DNA of 64,000 nucleotides from NCBI RefSeq assembly GCF_900110145.1, contig NZ_FOCP01000004.1, positions 1 to 64,000 on the forward strand, read 5' to 3'. The notes beneath the pieces were generated by a model that saw only the letters and a list, made by a program, of their open reading frames with translations, searched no databases and was not told the DNA's origin. The position numbers and the translations under genes were made by a program. This document shows, piece by piece, positions 28,519 to 37,063 of this stretch (the stretch's first letter is position 1; the number at the start of each line of letters is the position of its first letter). Source of the stretch: Nitrosomonas marina (lineage in GTDB: Bacteria > Pseudomonadota > Gammaproteobacteria > Burkholderiales > Nitrosomonadaceae).

Positions 28519-31500
28519 TTCTGTTCAGAACTATGAATGTACTGCCGATTTCCAGTTCACCAATACCGGTAACCTCCGGTTCTATAGTCGCAAAGCTGTC
28601 ATCGACCTCGATATAATGCTGTCGCATCGGCTCGGCAATACTCCAGGGATATTTCGGCACAATACCTCCAGACGTATCCTGCGGCGCAGGCTTTGCCGCA
28701 CTATCGAACAAATCAAATAATGCATCGCCATCAGGTGTAATCCGTAACATGGAAAAATTCGTAACCCGGTCAATGTATTCAAGCTGCTGTATATAAGATT
28801 GCATATCATTCTTGCCGATACACCACCCAAAATGCTTGGTATATCCGACTGTATCATGCCATGGAGATATATAATCAGAAATTGCTTCATTCAATTTTGC
28901 AAGATGCAGACCACTTGCGTGACCGTCTCTGAATTTGACCGTACACCGAACCTGTATGGTTTCGTATACAGGATTGACATAATGAATGCTGGCAAATGGC
29001 GGCACATACTGCTGAATAAACCGTTTCATTTCATTAACCCGGTGACCGCTCAGCCATAACTGCCTGCCATAATGCACCTGTTTGACCGGAAAAGGGAGCG
29101 CTACAATCGTCAGGTGTCCCGCTTTCAGACAGGGTCGGATTTGGCGATATCGGGAATCGTATTCAGGCATCAAATTAGCAAAACATTTCACTTTGAAAAT
29201 CTGTGGAAAATTCGCCAGTATCAGTTGTTCATAATCTTTTGGCAGCAACGCACGGTTCTTGTGACGCAACCGTTCACTCAGGCGCGTTCGCATATCAGTT
29301 TTACTTTCTGCCGAGCGTCCGTTAACTGAAGATTGCAGTTGCCAGACACGTTCAAGTCCTGGAATAGACTGTTTGGTCTGTTGAATGCTGTCGACAGGCA
29401 GCGGGCTGAACGTCATCATTTCCCGGAAAACAGCGGAATCAACCTGCCGGTTTACCTGGATTGCCTGCGCATGTATCGAATACAGGCTGCAGAATTTTTC
29501 CATATCGTGATCCGCTGAAACGCGTAGCCAGCACACACCAGCTGGCAGAACAGTATTGTTCGTATTGATCTCTGCAGGTACATTTAAGGTAACGATACCG
29601 GAGGTCATAAATCCGAAAGTCGTATCCGACACAACATCCCGGACCGTTAACGGGAGCCATTGATTTGAGGACAGAGCGTACCATTGCAGCTGTTCGATTG
29701 AATTGTTTCCTGATGGTAACGAGTTTTCACGCAAATGAAAATAAAGTGTCAGCAGGCCGCCCTGCTCAAATGCGTCCAATCCGATTAGCAGGTTACCGGA
29801 ATAGACATACTGCGGTAACAGTGAGACAAATCGCATCGGTATAGCGTCTGAATCCTCCCAGCCCAGTGGATGCAGATGAATCAGCTTATCCTGGTGCACC
29901 GGCAAAGCACCGTCATCCGGATTGCCAATGGTCAGCCGCGTTGTCGCCTTATAATTGACCAGTATGGATGTAATCACAGGCGTATAAGGTGCATTGGGCT
30001 CTTTTTTAAGCAGTTTGGGAACGCGCTGCCGGGTGTTGTGTGTCAATACACGTGCCAGCAGCTGCGGGTATTTCTTATGACCGAAAGCATCGGCAGGTGA
30101 AACCAGCGTAAATTTAAAAAATCCCTTTTTACTGGAAGGTGTATAACTGAACTGGGTTAACACCTGACGGTAATCCATCGGGCTCCAGTAAGGTATCAAC
30201 GAATCACAGACAATCTGTCTGGAATCATCAAGCGCATTTGATGCCTGACGCGCTTCCTGAGCCCTGAAAAGGGTATCGGTAATAACAGGTACCCTGTTGC
30301 CCGGAAGCCATTGACCATCAGTCAAGACAGTCATGCCTACAAGGAAATCAGTGTGCTTGTCCGGTCCGTCATAGCCTTGGTAGTATGACTCAAACCCGCC
30401 GATACCAGCGGGTAGCCCTCCCCATTTGAATTCGATGTTGAAATGTGTCAACTGCTTGATAGAAGCCTCGGCGCAACCAACCAGCCAGTAAGAACCAACC
30501 TCTGGCAGCGGACCAAAGGGATTGAAAGATGCCTGTGCTGACAGCTGACCAAGCTGGTTATGCAATGTCAGGGTACGGTGACCACTGACAGATACATCAA
30601 TATCGATCCAGTCTACCGACAGCTTATTAAGGATACTGTATGGATACAGATAACCTCGCGGATTGAGCAGCAACCTGATCACAGGCAGCTCCGTGTCATA
30701 ATTCTCGCCATGCACCACTGAAGAATAAGGCGACACGGCCGGCATATCCGCTGTCAGCGTGAAGATAATCCGCAGACTGTTTTCATTCATTGTGCTGTCA
30801 ACGCCTGCATAGACCGGAATATACTCATCAACCGGTAACCAGCCTTCCTCACCGGATACGGCAACAACAAAGAGATTTCCAAATACTTTAAAAAAAATAT
30901 CCTGTATTTCTGCGTCGCTGTAATCAGTATCGGCCTCTTGGATACCTGATGATTTCAAGGTCTTTGCAATATTGCCGATCCAGTGCCTGAGTGTGTTTTG
31001 TTCCATTCCAGCATCCGGTTCGGTAAAATTGAACGTGATGCAAACCGTTCTTTTTCCTTCCTTGAGCAACAGTATTTTACTTGCAAGTGCACAACCGATA
31101 CGCGCATGTGTTGCAGAAAAAGTTTCTGTTTCGGTTATTTTGGATGCGCCCAGTATAGGATAAGCAAGTTTGTCGCCGAACGATATGGCAGTCTCTTCAC
31201 AGCTTGCAGGAATTGCATTCAGCCAGCATGCCGTTGCCAATTGTCTGGTTTTTTGTTTGCGCTTATGGGGTAAAACAACGACTTCCTGCAGAACGTTCTC
31301 CGGTGAACTGAGTAAGTCGCGCTCGAAAAACAAAGTATGAATAGCGCTGACCCGGGCACCGTGAATGCGGACATCATGATTGCTGGCATACTGTATTTGC
31401 CGTTTATCCTGGTCGAGACCAGCGAGAAAAACAGTATTTTTGGGAATAAATACTGTATGTCTGGGATTATTCAAACGGGCGACGACGTAGGTGAGGTCTG

Positions 31501-32392
31501 GCACAAACGGATGCGTCTGTGCGCCAAGGATCTGCTCATAATAAAAATCGATAAAGTTCGATGTAAACCGGTTGATTTTTTTTTGCAGCCTTTGAAATAA
31601 CTGCAAAAATGTTATCAGCAGACCTGCACCCGGATCGTGACGCTGGCTGTGCAGCGAAACTGACAGCAAAGCGGCCGCTCTATCCTGAACCATTTCTATG
31701 GCTTTCACTATTGAAAAGAAACCTGAACGCAGCCGGACTGGTACTGACGACTCATCAATCATATAGTTCGAGTCCGAACTATATTGATCGGCATCTGAAT
31801 TATTCACCAGGTTGATCAAATCACTGGAGAAGTATTGATCAAGTGGTTCTTCGGGCAATGAATAAGCAATATGCCGTATCAATAATTGCAAGTCAGTTTT
31901 GAGCCCGGCGACTATTCCTTCAACCAGTTGATACAGTTCATGACCTATACGGCTTTGCGCCGATTTGAGTGAGATCAGCCAACGATCCAGCAATCCAGTG
32001 GCGTAATGGGCCATTATAAACTGATACCGATATGCTGCAGGCAATGCCGTATAAAGAGAATTTATCACATGATTCTGCATCATTTTAGCTGGAAACTGAC
32101 TCGGTCTGTACATTGACCCCAGCCTGTTCGTATCGGTTGACAGAATCATCGCAATAATCACAGTCTCATCGGCTGTGAAAAAAGTTTTCCAGTTATCGTC
32201 CGGTTCATTATTCAAATGATAAAATTTCATCATTTCGGCGTAATCGACAGCCATAGCCAGCAACGCATGAAAACGCAAATCAAATAGCTGGAAATAATCC
32301 TGATCCAGCGCCTGCAACAGGCGACAGGATTGACTTGTTCCGTCCCGGATACGCAGACGAATGTCGGCCACCAGATCAGAACGATATTTCAT
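28490..32392 (-). CDS. eCIS large baseplate J-like protein (Afp11-like)
   Basis: 1300 aa. The N-terminal 300 residues are helical. The centre has beta-rich repeats, and the last 300 residues have the baseplate J/gp47 pattern: TRLSERLRHKNRALLPKDYE, LANFPQIFKVKCF, HLTIVALPFP, MKRFIQQYVPPFASIHYVNP, VYETIQVRCTVKFRDG, WHDTVGYTKHFGWCIGKND. It would be the main wedge of the baseplate, connecting hub and sheath. The length exceeds that of a phage J protein several-fold, which is usual for eCIS. Its ATG overlaps the stop of a possible 47-codon ORF (ATGA at 32389-32392). Confidence 0.85.
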   Translation of the reverse strand: MKYRSDLVADIRLRIRDGTSQSCRLLQALDQDYFQLFDLRFHALLAMAVDYAEMMKFYHLNNEPDDNWKTFFTADETVIIAMILSTDTNRLGSMYRPSQFPAKMMQNHVINSLYTALPAAYRYQFIMAHYATGLLDRWLISLKSAQSRIGHELYQLVEGIVAGLKTDLQLLIRHIAYSLPEEPLDQYFSSDLINLVNNSDADQYSSDSNYMIDESSVPVRLRSGFFSIVKAIEMVQDRAAALLSVSLHSQRHDPGAGLLITFLQLFQRLQKKINRFTSNFIDFYYEQILGAQTHPFVPDLTYVVARLNNPRHTVFIPKNTVFLAGLDQDKRQIQYASNHDVRIHGARVSAIHTLFFERDLLSSPENVLQEVVVLPHKRKQKTRQLATACWLNAIPASCEETAISFGDKLAYPILGASKITETETFSATHARIGCALASKILLLKEGKRTVCITFNFTEPDAGMEQNTLRHWIGNIAKTLKSSGIQEADTDYSDAEIQDIFFKVFGNLFVVAVSGEEGWLPVDEYIPVYAGVDSTMNENSLRIIFTLTADMPAVSPYSSVVHGENYDTELPVIRLLLNPRGYLYPYSILNKLSVDWIDIDVSVSGHRTLTLHNQLGQLSAQASFNPFGPLPEVGSYWLVGCAEASIKQLTHFNIEFKWGGLPAGIGGFESYYQGYDGPDKHTDFLVGMTVLTDGQWLPGNRVPVITDTLFRAQEARQASNALDDSRQIVCDSLIPYWSPMDYRQVLTQFSYTPSSKKGFFKFTLVSPADAFGHKKYPQLLARVLTHNTRQRVPKLLKKEPNAPYTPVITSILVNYKATTRLTIGNPDDGALPVHQDKLIHLHPLGWEDSDAIPMRFVSLLPQYVYSGNLLIGLDAFEQGGLLTLYFHLRENSLPSGNNSIEQLQWYALSSNQWLPLTVRDVVSDTTFGFMTSGIVTLNVPAEINTNNTVLPAGVCWLRVSADHDMEKFCSLYSIHAQAIQVNRQVDSAVFREMMTFSPLPVDSIQQTKQSIPGLERVWQLQSSVNGRSAESKTDMRTRLSERLRHKNRALLPKDYEQLILANFPQIFKVKCFANLMPEYDSRYRQIRPCLKAGHLTIVALPFPVKQVHYGRQLWLSGHRVNEMKRFIQQYVPPFASIHYVNPVYETIQVRCTVKFRDGHASGLHLAKLNEAISDYISPWHDTVGYTKHFGWCIGKNDMQSYIQQLEYIDRVTNFSMLRITPDGDALFDLFDSAAKPAPQDTSGGIVPKYPWSIAEPMRQHYIEVDDSFATIEPEVTGIGELEIGSTFIVLNRNGKTKQKNT

Positions 32393-32532
32393 TGATACAA
32401 TGAACCATGTGTCTTCAGATTGATAAAACCGGGCCAGGACAGGCCGCTAAGCACAAGATACAGCCTGTCGGCATATTGGTCGATTGCCATTTGGTCAATA
32501 ATGCCTGTAGCCTTGTACCTAGATACGTACAT
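32389..32532 (-). CDS. Possible small ORF (47 aa) between gp25-like and J-like genes
   Basis: The minus strand has an open frame from ATG 32532 to a TGA that overlaps the next gene's ATG (ATGA). It starts MYVSRYKATGIIDQMAIDQ and ends FINLKTHGSLYQ. Its start overlaps the end of the gp25 gene by 14 bases. The exact stop-start coupling and the fill of an otherwise empty 126-base gap support it; the lack of any known family and of a clear ribosome-binding site speaks against it. An internal ATG at 32490 would give 33 aa. Confidence 0.35.
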   Translation of the reverse strand: MYVSRYKATGIIDQMAIDQYADRLYLVLSGLSWPGFINLKTHGSLYQ

Positions 32533-32941
32533 TGGTACCTTCGGTAAAATAGAACGGATACACGATATTGTGCCGGTTATTGGTGGATCGAACGATATAG
32601 GTTATATAAATCTGAATCAGACCATTCGCGCGATCGTTCTCATTTTCACTATCCACGTCTATATGCTCAACAATGACGCGTGGTTCAAAAAATAAAATCG
32701 CTCTTCTGACAAGGTCGGTTATCACGGTAATTTCCGTCTCGTCGATTTCCTCAAACACATGTGCTTTTAACCCGCAACCGTAAGTGGGCTGCATGATGCG
32801 TTCGCCTGGATGCGTTGATAATAAAATATACAGGCTTTCACGAATGTCCTCTTCTGCAGACACCCGTTTGACGCTACCATTGATATTGAACTGCGGAGGA
32901 AAAGCCCATCCTGTACCTAGAAAGGATTTGTCTGTCGCCAT
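32519..32941 (-). CDS. eCIS baseplate gp25/GPW-like protein (Afp9-like)
   Basis: 140 aa from ATG 32941; the longer open frame to 33220 covers the PAAR gene in another frame and is not used. The sequence has the gp25 pattern: FLGTGWAFPPQF at the start, EEDIRESLYILLSTHPGER, then MQPTYGCGLKAHVFEEID and a final beta hairpin. In contractile systems gp25 joins the baseplate wedge to the first sheath ring; the Glu-Ile-Arg (here DIRES) region corresponds to its conserved EIR-type motif. It follows the PAAR gene by 77 bases. Confidence 0.92.
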   Translation of the reverse strand: MATDKSFLGTGWAFPPQFNINGSVKRVSAEEDIRESLYILLSTHPGERIMQPTYGCGLKAHVFEEIDETEITVITDLVRRAILFFEPRVIVEHIDVDSENENDRANGLIQIYITYIVRSTNNRHNIVYPFYFTEGTNVRI

Positions 32942-33018
32942 GTTTGTTCTCGCTACATTACGTTGTTCAGGCACTAACAAACCTGAACAATGGTGTTGTA
33001 TCGCGTTAAGCCGGCAAG

Positions 33019-33318
33019 CTAACCGCCGATCATTACAGTTGGAAGGCCTGTTACGATACTGCCTCCATGGGCTGTCGTGTCCCCCATCCTGGCAGCGGGC
33101 CTGCCGCTGATCATTACGGTTGCTGACCCTTTGACTATACTGTCCGGCGGACCAACGCAAACACACATATCGCCCGTCACCGCCGCCGGCAAATTGCCAA
33201 TCAATACAGTTGCAACACAAGGGCCGCTGATCGGTCCGCCCACATGTGGAATGGGCGGCACACCCGGTGTTTGCATCGGACAGGTATGCATATCTGTAAT
33301 TCTTGCAGCCGGTGGCAT
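33019..33318 (-). CDS. PAAR-domain spike tip protein (Afp10-like)
   Basis: 99 aa, made almost entirely of the PAAR fold: PPAARITDMHTC, then PHVGGPI, and a second PAAR-type repeat RPAARMGDTTAHGG. The His and Cys residues (HTC, HV, TAHGG, with CVCVGP) fit the metal site at the tip of the cone. It would cap the VgrG-like spike encoded 24 bases upstream and pierce the target membrane. No C-terminal toxin extension is present. Confidence 0.93.
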   Translation of the reverse strand: MPPAARITDMHTCPMQTPGVPPIPHVGGPISGPCVATVLIGNLPAAVTGDMCVCVGPPDSIVKGSATVMISGRPAARMGDTTAHGGSIVTGLPTVMIGG

Positions 33319-33342
33319 TTCAGTTGACCTTATTATTTTGTT

Positions 33343-35133
33343 TCAGTTAATCATCACCATGGCCCCCTTAACCGTTGTTTGACCACTTGCCGACAATTCT
33401 GCCGTTGCATTGCCTTTAGCAACAAGACCGACATTGGCCTGATGGTTAATGTTAAGCCCTGTGTTGTTAATATCTGCCTGTGCAGTCACTTCGACATTGT
33501 TGACGGCATCAATAGTTACCTTGCCTTTCGCACTGATTTTTATGTCTTTGGGACTGTCGAGAGTGATACCGCCGGTATTCAACTCCACTTTGTTACTGTT
33601 CTGGTCCTGTAGCAGTATTGATTTCTGCTCATCACTGATCACTATCTGGTTATTATTCGGTGTAATCAGCGTAATTATTTTCTTTTCTTCATCAAATTCG
33701 ATTTTTAGCTTGCTGCGTGTAACAACTGCCTTAATATTGTTTTCCGCCGTTACCTCATAGGGCGGTTTTCGATTGCTGCTATACATACTGCCTAAAATAA
33801 CCGGATACGCCGGGTCATTGTTCAGATAACCAAGTATGACTTCATCGCCAATCTCAGGTATGAAGAAAGCGCCAAAACCTGTGGAGCTGTAGTAACCGGC
33901 CAATCGTGCCCACACACCTTCATTCTCAGCCTGCATTACGGGTATCGATACCTGTATTCTGTATTGACCTTCCGGGTCGGTATCCAGCTTTTTCACAACA
34001 CCTACCTGCAAACCACGAACACCCGGCACAAGCCCTGCGGCCAATGGCGCCTCGACAGAATATTGCTCGGTGAACCATTTTTCAGAAAGACCAAACTGTA
34101 TTTCGCTGACCCAGTTTCCACTGACAATCCTGTGCCTGACCTGTGTCACAAGCACATTACCATTAAACCGGTCATTTATGCCCTTGATTTCGATCAGTGT
34201 GCCAATTTTTGCTTTGGCACTGCCCTGAAATGAGGCGCTACCCTGAATTCTGGCAAGCCCGGATTTGATCTGCTGACCATTGGCCCAATCTGAAAGCGCA
34301 GTATTGTCAAGCGGTGTATCGGTCTGTAAACGGAAATACTCCGGTCCGACAATTTTGGCCAGTTCTGCGCTGTCGATATTTCCCTGGCTGTTCAGGCTGA
34401 CCGGGCCGGACTGTGCTTCCGTAACTGCCTGCGTAGCAGGATCCCATGCGGTTGCCTTAACCGTACCGTATTGCGCAAAAGCATCGAGGTCGGCATCAAA
34501 TGCCATCAAATCGATTCCATAAGTCAGTGTCAATTGGGCTTCCCCTGTCACCTGTGGCGCTTTGACACTGATGGTGCCAGCATCGACTGCCACCAGACAG
34601 CCGTTTACTTCCGCCCGCGTCAGTAAAAAATCCCAGTCAGTACAGTAAAACTGCACTACCTCCTTGAACTGTGTGCTGGTTGCAGAAACATCTGCCGACA
34701 CATCTTGATGACCATTAATCATCTGTGTCATGATATCGCTATCTTTGGCATTGACATAGTTAGCATTCTTTCGACCAACTGTCATCGCTACGGCCTGATC
34801 CTTACAGTATACGATCAGTCGAGAATAGTTATTGCCATCGATCTTGATACTGTGCCTGATGACAATACCTTTGAAGATCCTGGTCTCCTTGTTGTCATAA
34901 CCACAGGCCAGCTCAACGACAGCACCTGGTTTGAATACGTCCTGGCTACTGACCGGAAATTCATTATTCGGCATGTCTCCATCGAGAATAACAATTCTGG
35001 CCGATGGGATTTTATTAACGCAATACTCAATTTCTACCGAAACAATCTGGATTGTATCTGCAACCGCTTTCCCGTTGCTGGTCAGCGAGAGAGAAACTAT
35101 ACCCGTACTATCTTTCAATGGAGAGTCGGCCAT
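33343..35133 (-). CDS. VgrG-like central spike protein (Afp8-like)
   Basis: 596 aa. The N-terminal two thirds are gp27-like (IEYCVNKIPSARIVILDGDM, FKGIVIRHSIKI, FYCTDWDFLLTRAEVNGCLV). Then comes an OB-fold (GVVKKLDTDPEGQYRIQVSI, FFIPEIGDEVILGYLNNDPA, PVILGSMYSS) and a gp5-type beta-helix with regular repeats (NKVELNTGGITLDSPKDI, AKGKVTIDAVNNVEV) ending GAMVMIN. It forms the trimeric hub and spike. No lysozyme domain as in phage T4 gp5 and no effector domain at the C-terminus. It starts 8 bases after the LysM gene's stop. Confidence 0.93.
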   Translation of the reverse strand: MADSPLKDSTGIVSLSLTSNGKAVADTIQIVSVEIEYCVNKIPSARIVILDGDMPNNEFPVSSQDVFKPGAVVELACGYDNKETRIFKGIVIRHSIKIDGNNYSRLIVYCKDQAVAMTVGRKNANYVNAKDSDIMTQMINGHQDVSADVSATSTQFKEVVQFYCTDWDFLLTRAEVNGCLVAVDAGTISVKAPQVTGEAQLTLTYGIDLMAFDADLDAFAQYGTVKATAWDPATQAVTEAQSGPVSLNSQGNIDSAELAKIVGPEYFRLQTDTPLDNTALSDWANGQQIKSGLARIQGSASFQGSAKAKIGTLIEIKGINDRFNGNVLVTQVRHRIVSGNWVSEIQFGLSEKWFTEQYSVEAPLAAGLVPGVRGLQVGVVKKLDTDPEGQYRIQVSIPVMQAENEGVWARLAGYYSSTGFGAFFIPEIGDEVILGYLNNDPAYPVILGSMYSSNRKPPYEVTAENNIKAVVTRSKLKIEFDEEKKIITLITPNNNQIVISDEQKSILLQDQNSNKVELNTGGITLDSPKDIKISAKGKVTIDAVNNVEVTAQADINNTGLNINHQANVGLVAKGNATAELSASGQTTVKGAMVMIN

Positions 35134-35141
35134 GGCGGATT

Positions 35142-35831
35142 TTAATTAAGTGGCGGAAACCGTAACAGCGTTCCCGGCTTTAGGTCTCGAAAATGAGTCA
35201 GATTATTGACACGCGCGACTTCCGGGTAATAAGCACTGTTCTGATAAATCCGATAACAGAGCAGTGGCAGCGTATCACCTGCCTTGACTTCTACCTGGTG
35301 CGTCAGATCCGGTGACTGATTATCAGCTTCCTTGGCAATTTCTTCACTGCTTTGGTACTCGATAAACGTCAATGTCACCTTGGCGCGCAGCGGAACGCCA
35401 TTGGGTTTGAAAAGCGTATAATCAAACTTCAAAGATTCTACCCGACCATAAAACAGAAAACTGCCCCATTTCAACTGAACAATCGGCGCTTCGTGTTTGC
35501 TGCCGTCATAGGTATAGATCACATTACGTAACAGCTCTATCTGGTTTTTAACCGAAACAGGCTGATTATCCGATGACCTGATAACACCGGTACCGTCAAG
35601 TATCAATTCCCTTAGAACAATTTTTTCCGGATGACTGACATCATATTTCGTTTCAGTTCCTGGCTGGCCCAGTACTTTGTTCTTTGCGTATCTCAGACTT
35701 AAAACATGTTCATAGCCGGACGGATTAATCATTGCTTCAAACTTTTTTTTGGAGCTGTCAACACTGATCCTGCCGTCTGAACTGACTGTACAACGCGATA
35801 TCGTCAACAGCGCTTTTTTCTGATTCGCCAT
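35142..35831 (-). CDS. LysM-domain baseplate/tube-hub protein (Afp7-like)
   Basis: 229 aa. The first 160 residues are a beta-rich domain (FEAMINPSGYEHVLSLRYAK, YDVSHPEKIVLRELILDGTG, RVESLKFDYTLFKPNGVPLR). A LysM domain follows at about 178-228 (HQVEVKAGDTLPLLCYRIYQ, VARVNNLTHFRDLKPGTLL). In related systems this protein links the inner tube to the spike. The ATG follows directly after the TAA of the 54-aa gene upstream. Confidence 0.92.
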   Translation of the reverse strand: MANQKKALLTISRCTVSSDGRISVDSSKKKFEAMINPSGYEHVLSLRYAKNKVLGQPGTETKYDVSHPEKIVLRELILDGTGVIRSSDNQPVSVKNQIELLRNVIYTYDGSKHEAPIVQLKWGSFLFYGRVESLKFDYTLFKPNGVPLRAKVTLTFIEYQSSEEIAKEADNQSPDLTHQVEVKAGDTLPLLCYRIYQNSAYYPEVARVNNLTHFRDLKPGTLLRFPPLN

Positions 35832-35996
35832 TTAGCGCTCCTCTCTTTCGCGCATGATATCCTGAATCAAATGACGGCATTCAACCATCAATTCTTCCTT
35901 TAATGCATTGCGTTCCTCGTCAAAATCCTGCGATGTGTCTACAGTACGTTGCACGATATTCGATTTAATAAGTAATTGTTTGATTTCTATTGGCAT
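35832..35996 (-). CDS. 54-aa DUF5908-like eCIS protein (Afp6-like position)
   Basis: A short minus-strand gene, ATG at 35996 and TAA at 35832-35834, directly abutting the LysM gene. It starts MPIEIKQLLIKSNIV, which matches the N-terminal pattern (MPIEI-x-L-x-IK) of the small DUF5908 proteins found in eCIS clusters, and ends in a charged helix (VECRHLIQDIMREREER). Function unknown; the N-terminal strand plus helix could be a structural linker. Placement between tube and LysM genes is the conserved place of Afp6-type small proteins. Confidence 0.75.
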   Translation of the reverse strand: MPIEIKQLLIKSNIVQRTVDTSQDFDEERNALKEELMVECRHLIQDIMREREER

Positions 35997-36010
35997 CTTT
36001 ATGGCTCACA

Positions 36011-36478
36011 TCAGACAATTCGTTTTAAAAAATTATAGTTCAATACTATCTTTTCGATAGCCACCTCGTTTTTGGTCGAACCAAAGTTTTCAATTTCCCA
36101 TTTCACGGGAAAAGCTGAATCAAAAAGCCAGCCGCGTATCGGTGTCTTGTCCTCGTTCATTAAAAATACACGGATAACCTGCGTTTCAATTGCCGACACG
36201 AAATCACCCTCCAAAACAGCGATACACCATTTCACCAGTGGTGAATCTTTTGGCGCAATGCCACGCTTTAATTCCAGATTGGGATGTTTGATTCCTTTCG
36301 GCAATTTATAGGCAAAGCGGTTTTCACCACCTTCTACTACTGTTTCCAAATCAATTTCCGTAGTTATACCGGACACTTCCTGAAAAGAAGTATCTGCGTT
36401 CTCATGCGTGCCACCGAACATAACCTTGAAATAAAACGCAGAAGGCGGATAAATTGTATTCGAAGATGCATCCTGCAT
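36011..36478 (-). CDS. eCIS inner tube protein 2 (Afp5-like, tube initiator type)
   Basis: 155 aa with the T4 gp19-like tube fold: AFYFKVMFGG, TSFQEVSGITTEIDLETVVE, KHPNLELKRGIAPKDSPLVK, then FPVKWEIENFGSTKNEVAIE and IVLNYNFLKRI. It is related to the tube protein at 36534 but clearly divergent. In AFP-type particles the second tube protein forms the first layers on the baseplate. No signal peptide. The gap to the first tube gene is 55 bases. Confidence 0.9.
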   Translation of the reverse strand: MQDASSNTIYPPSAFYFKVMFGGTHENADTSFQEVSGITTEIDLETVVEGGENRFAYKLPKGIKHPNLELKRGIAPKDSPLVKWCIAVLEGDFVSAIETQVIRVFLMNEDKTPIRGWLFDSAFPVKWEIENFGSTKNEVAIEKIVLNYNFLKRIV

Positions 36479-36533
36479 TTTTCAGTTCATCCGCCTTGCC
36501 ATGCGTAAAACAGGTAAGCGCGCTGTCGATTGA

Positions 36534-36992
36534 TCAGCCATTGGCAATTGTCAGTCCTTCATGAACAATCTCAATGGTTTCAATCGCCACTTCGTTACCT
36601 TCCGATTTCAAATCAGTACCAGTGATTTTGGTAGGCCAAGCATTCGTCAGTGTCCACACCATTGTGGCATTGCCACCCTCATCCAGCAAACTGATGGTTA
36701 CCGGTAGCCGTTTGATGGTATTCATTTTAATCTGTGTAAACCAGTCCCAGAATTTATTATCACCCTTGAATACACCCTTCTTCATGGTGATATTGCCAAC
36801 TTTTTTCATACCGGGCATCTTAATGACTGAAAATTCAGGGCTGTCGCCATGCCGGTATTTGATCTCCTCGGATTGAATATCAAGACCGCTTACTTCCTGA
36901 AATGACATGACCTGCGAATCCCATTTAACCTGAAAATAAAATTTTGGCATGGGCCAAACTGATGTTGACTGACTTGATCCATCATCTGCCAT
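36534..36992 (-). CDS. eCIS major inner tube protein (Afp1-like)
   Basis: 152 aa. The gp19-like signature is complete: KFYFQVKWDSQVMSFQEVSG, IKYRHGDSPEFSVIKMPGMK, NITMKKGVFKGDNKFWDWF, VWTLTNAWPTKITGTDLKSE, NEVAIETIEIVHEGL. It should stack in hexameric rings to make the tube that carries cargo. A good ribosome-binding sequence (AGAGGTG on the minus strand) precedes the ATG. It lies 71 bases behind the sheath gene, so an extra promoter there is possible but not seen. Confidence 0.93.
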   Translation of the reverse strand: MADDGSSQSTSVWPMPKFYFQVKWDSQVMSFQEVSGLDIQSEEIKYRHGDSPEFSVIKMPGMKKVGNITMKKGVFKGDNKFWDWFTQIKMNTIKRLPVTISLLDEGGNATMVWTLTNAWPTKITGTDLKSEGNEVAIETIEIVHEGLTIANG

Positions 36993-37063
36993 AGTTCACC
37001 TCTGTCTTTAAAATATAAAAATAATGTACGTTGCTATTTAATCAATTTTTGTGAATACACATC

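Noticed and set aside
32942-33220. A longer gp25 protein starting at 33220.
   Set aside because: The extra 93 residues are the PAAR gene read in another frame; the family starts at ATG 32941.
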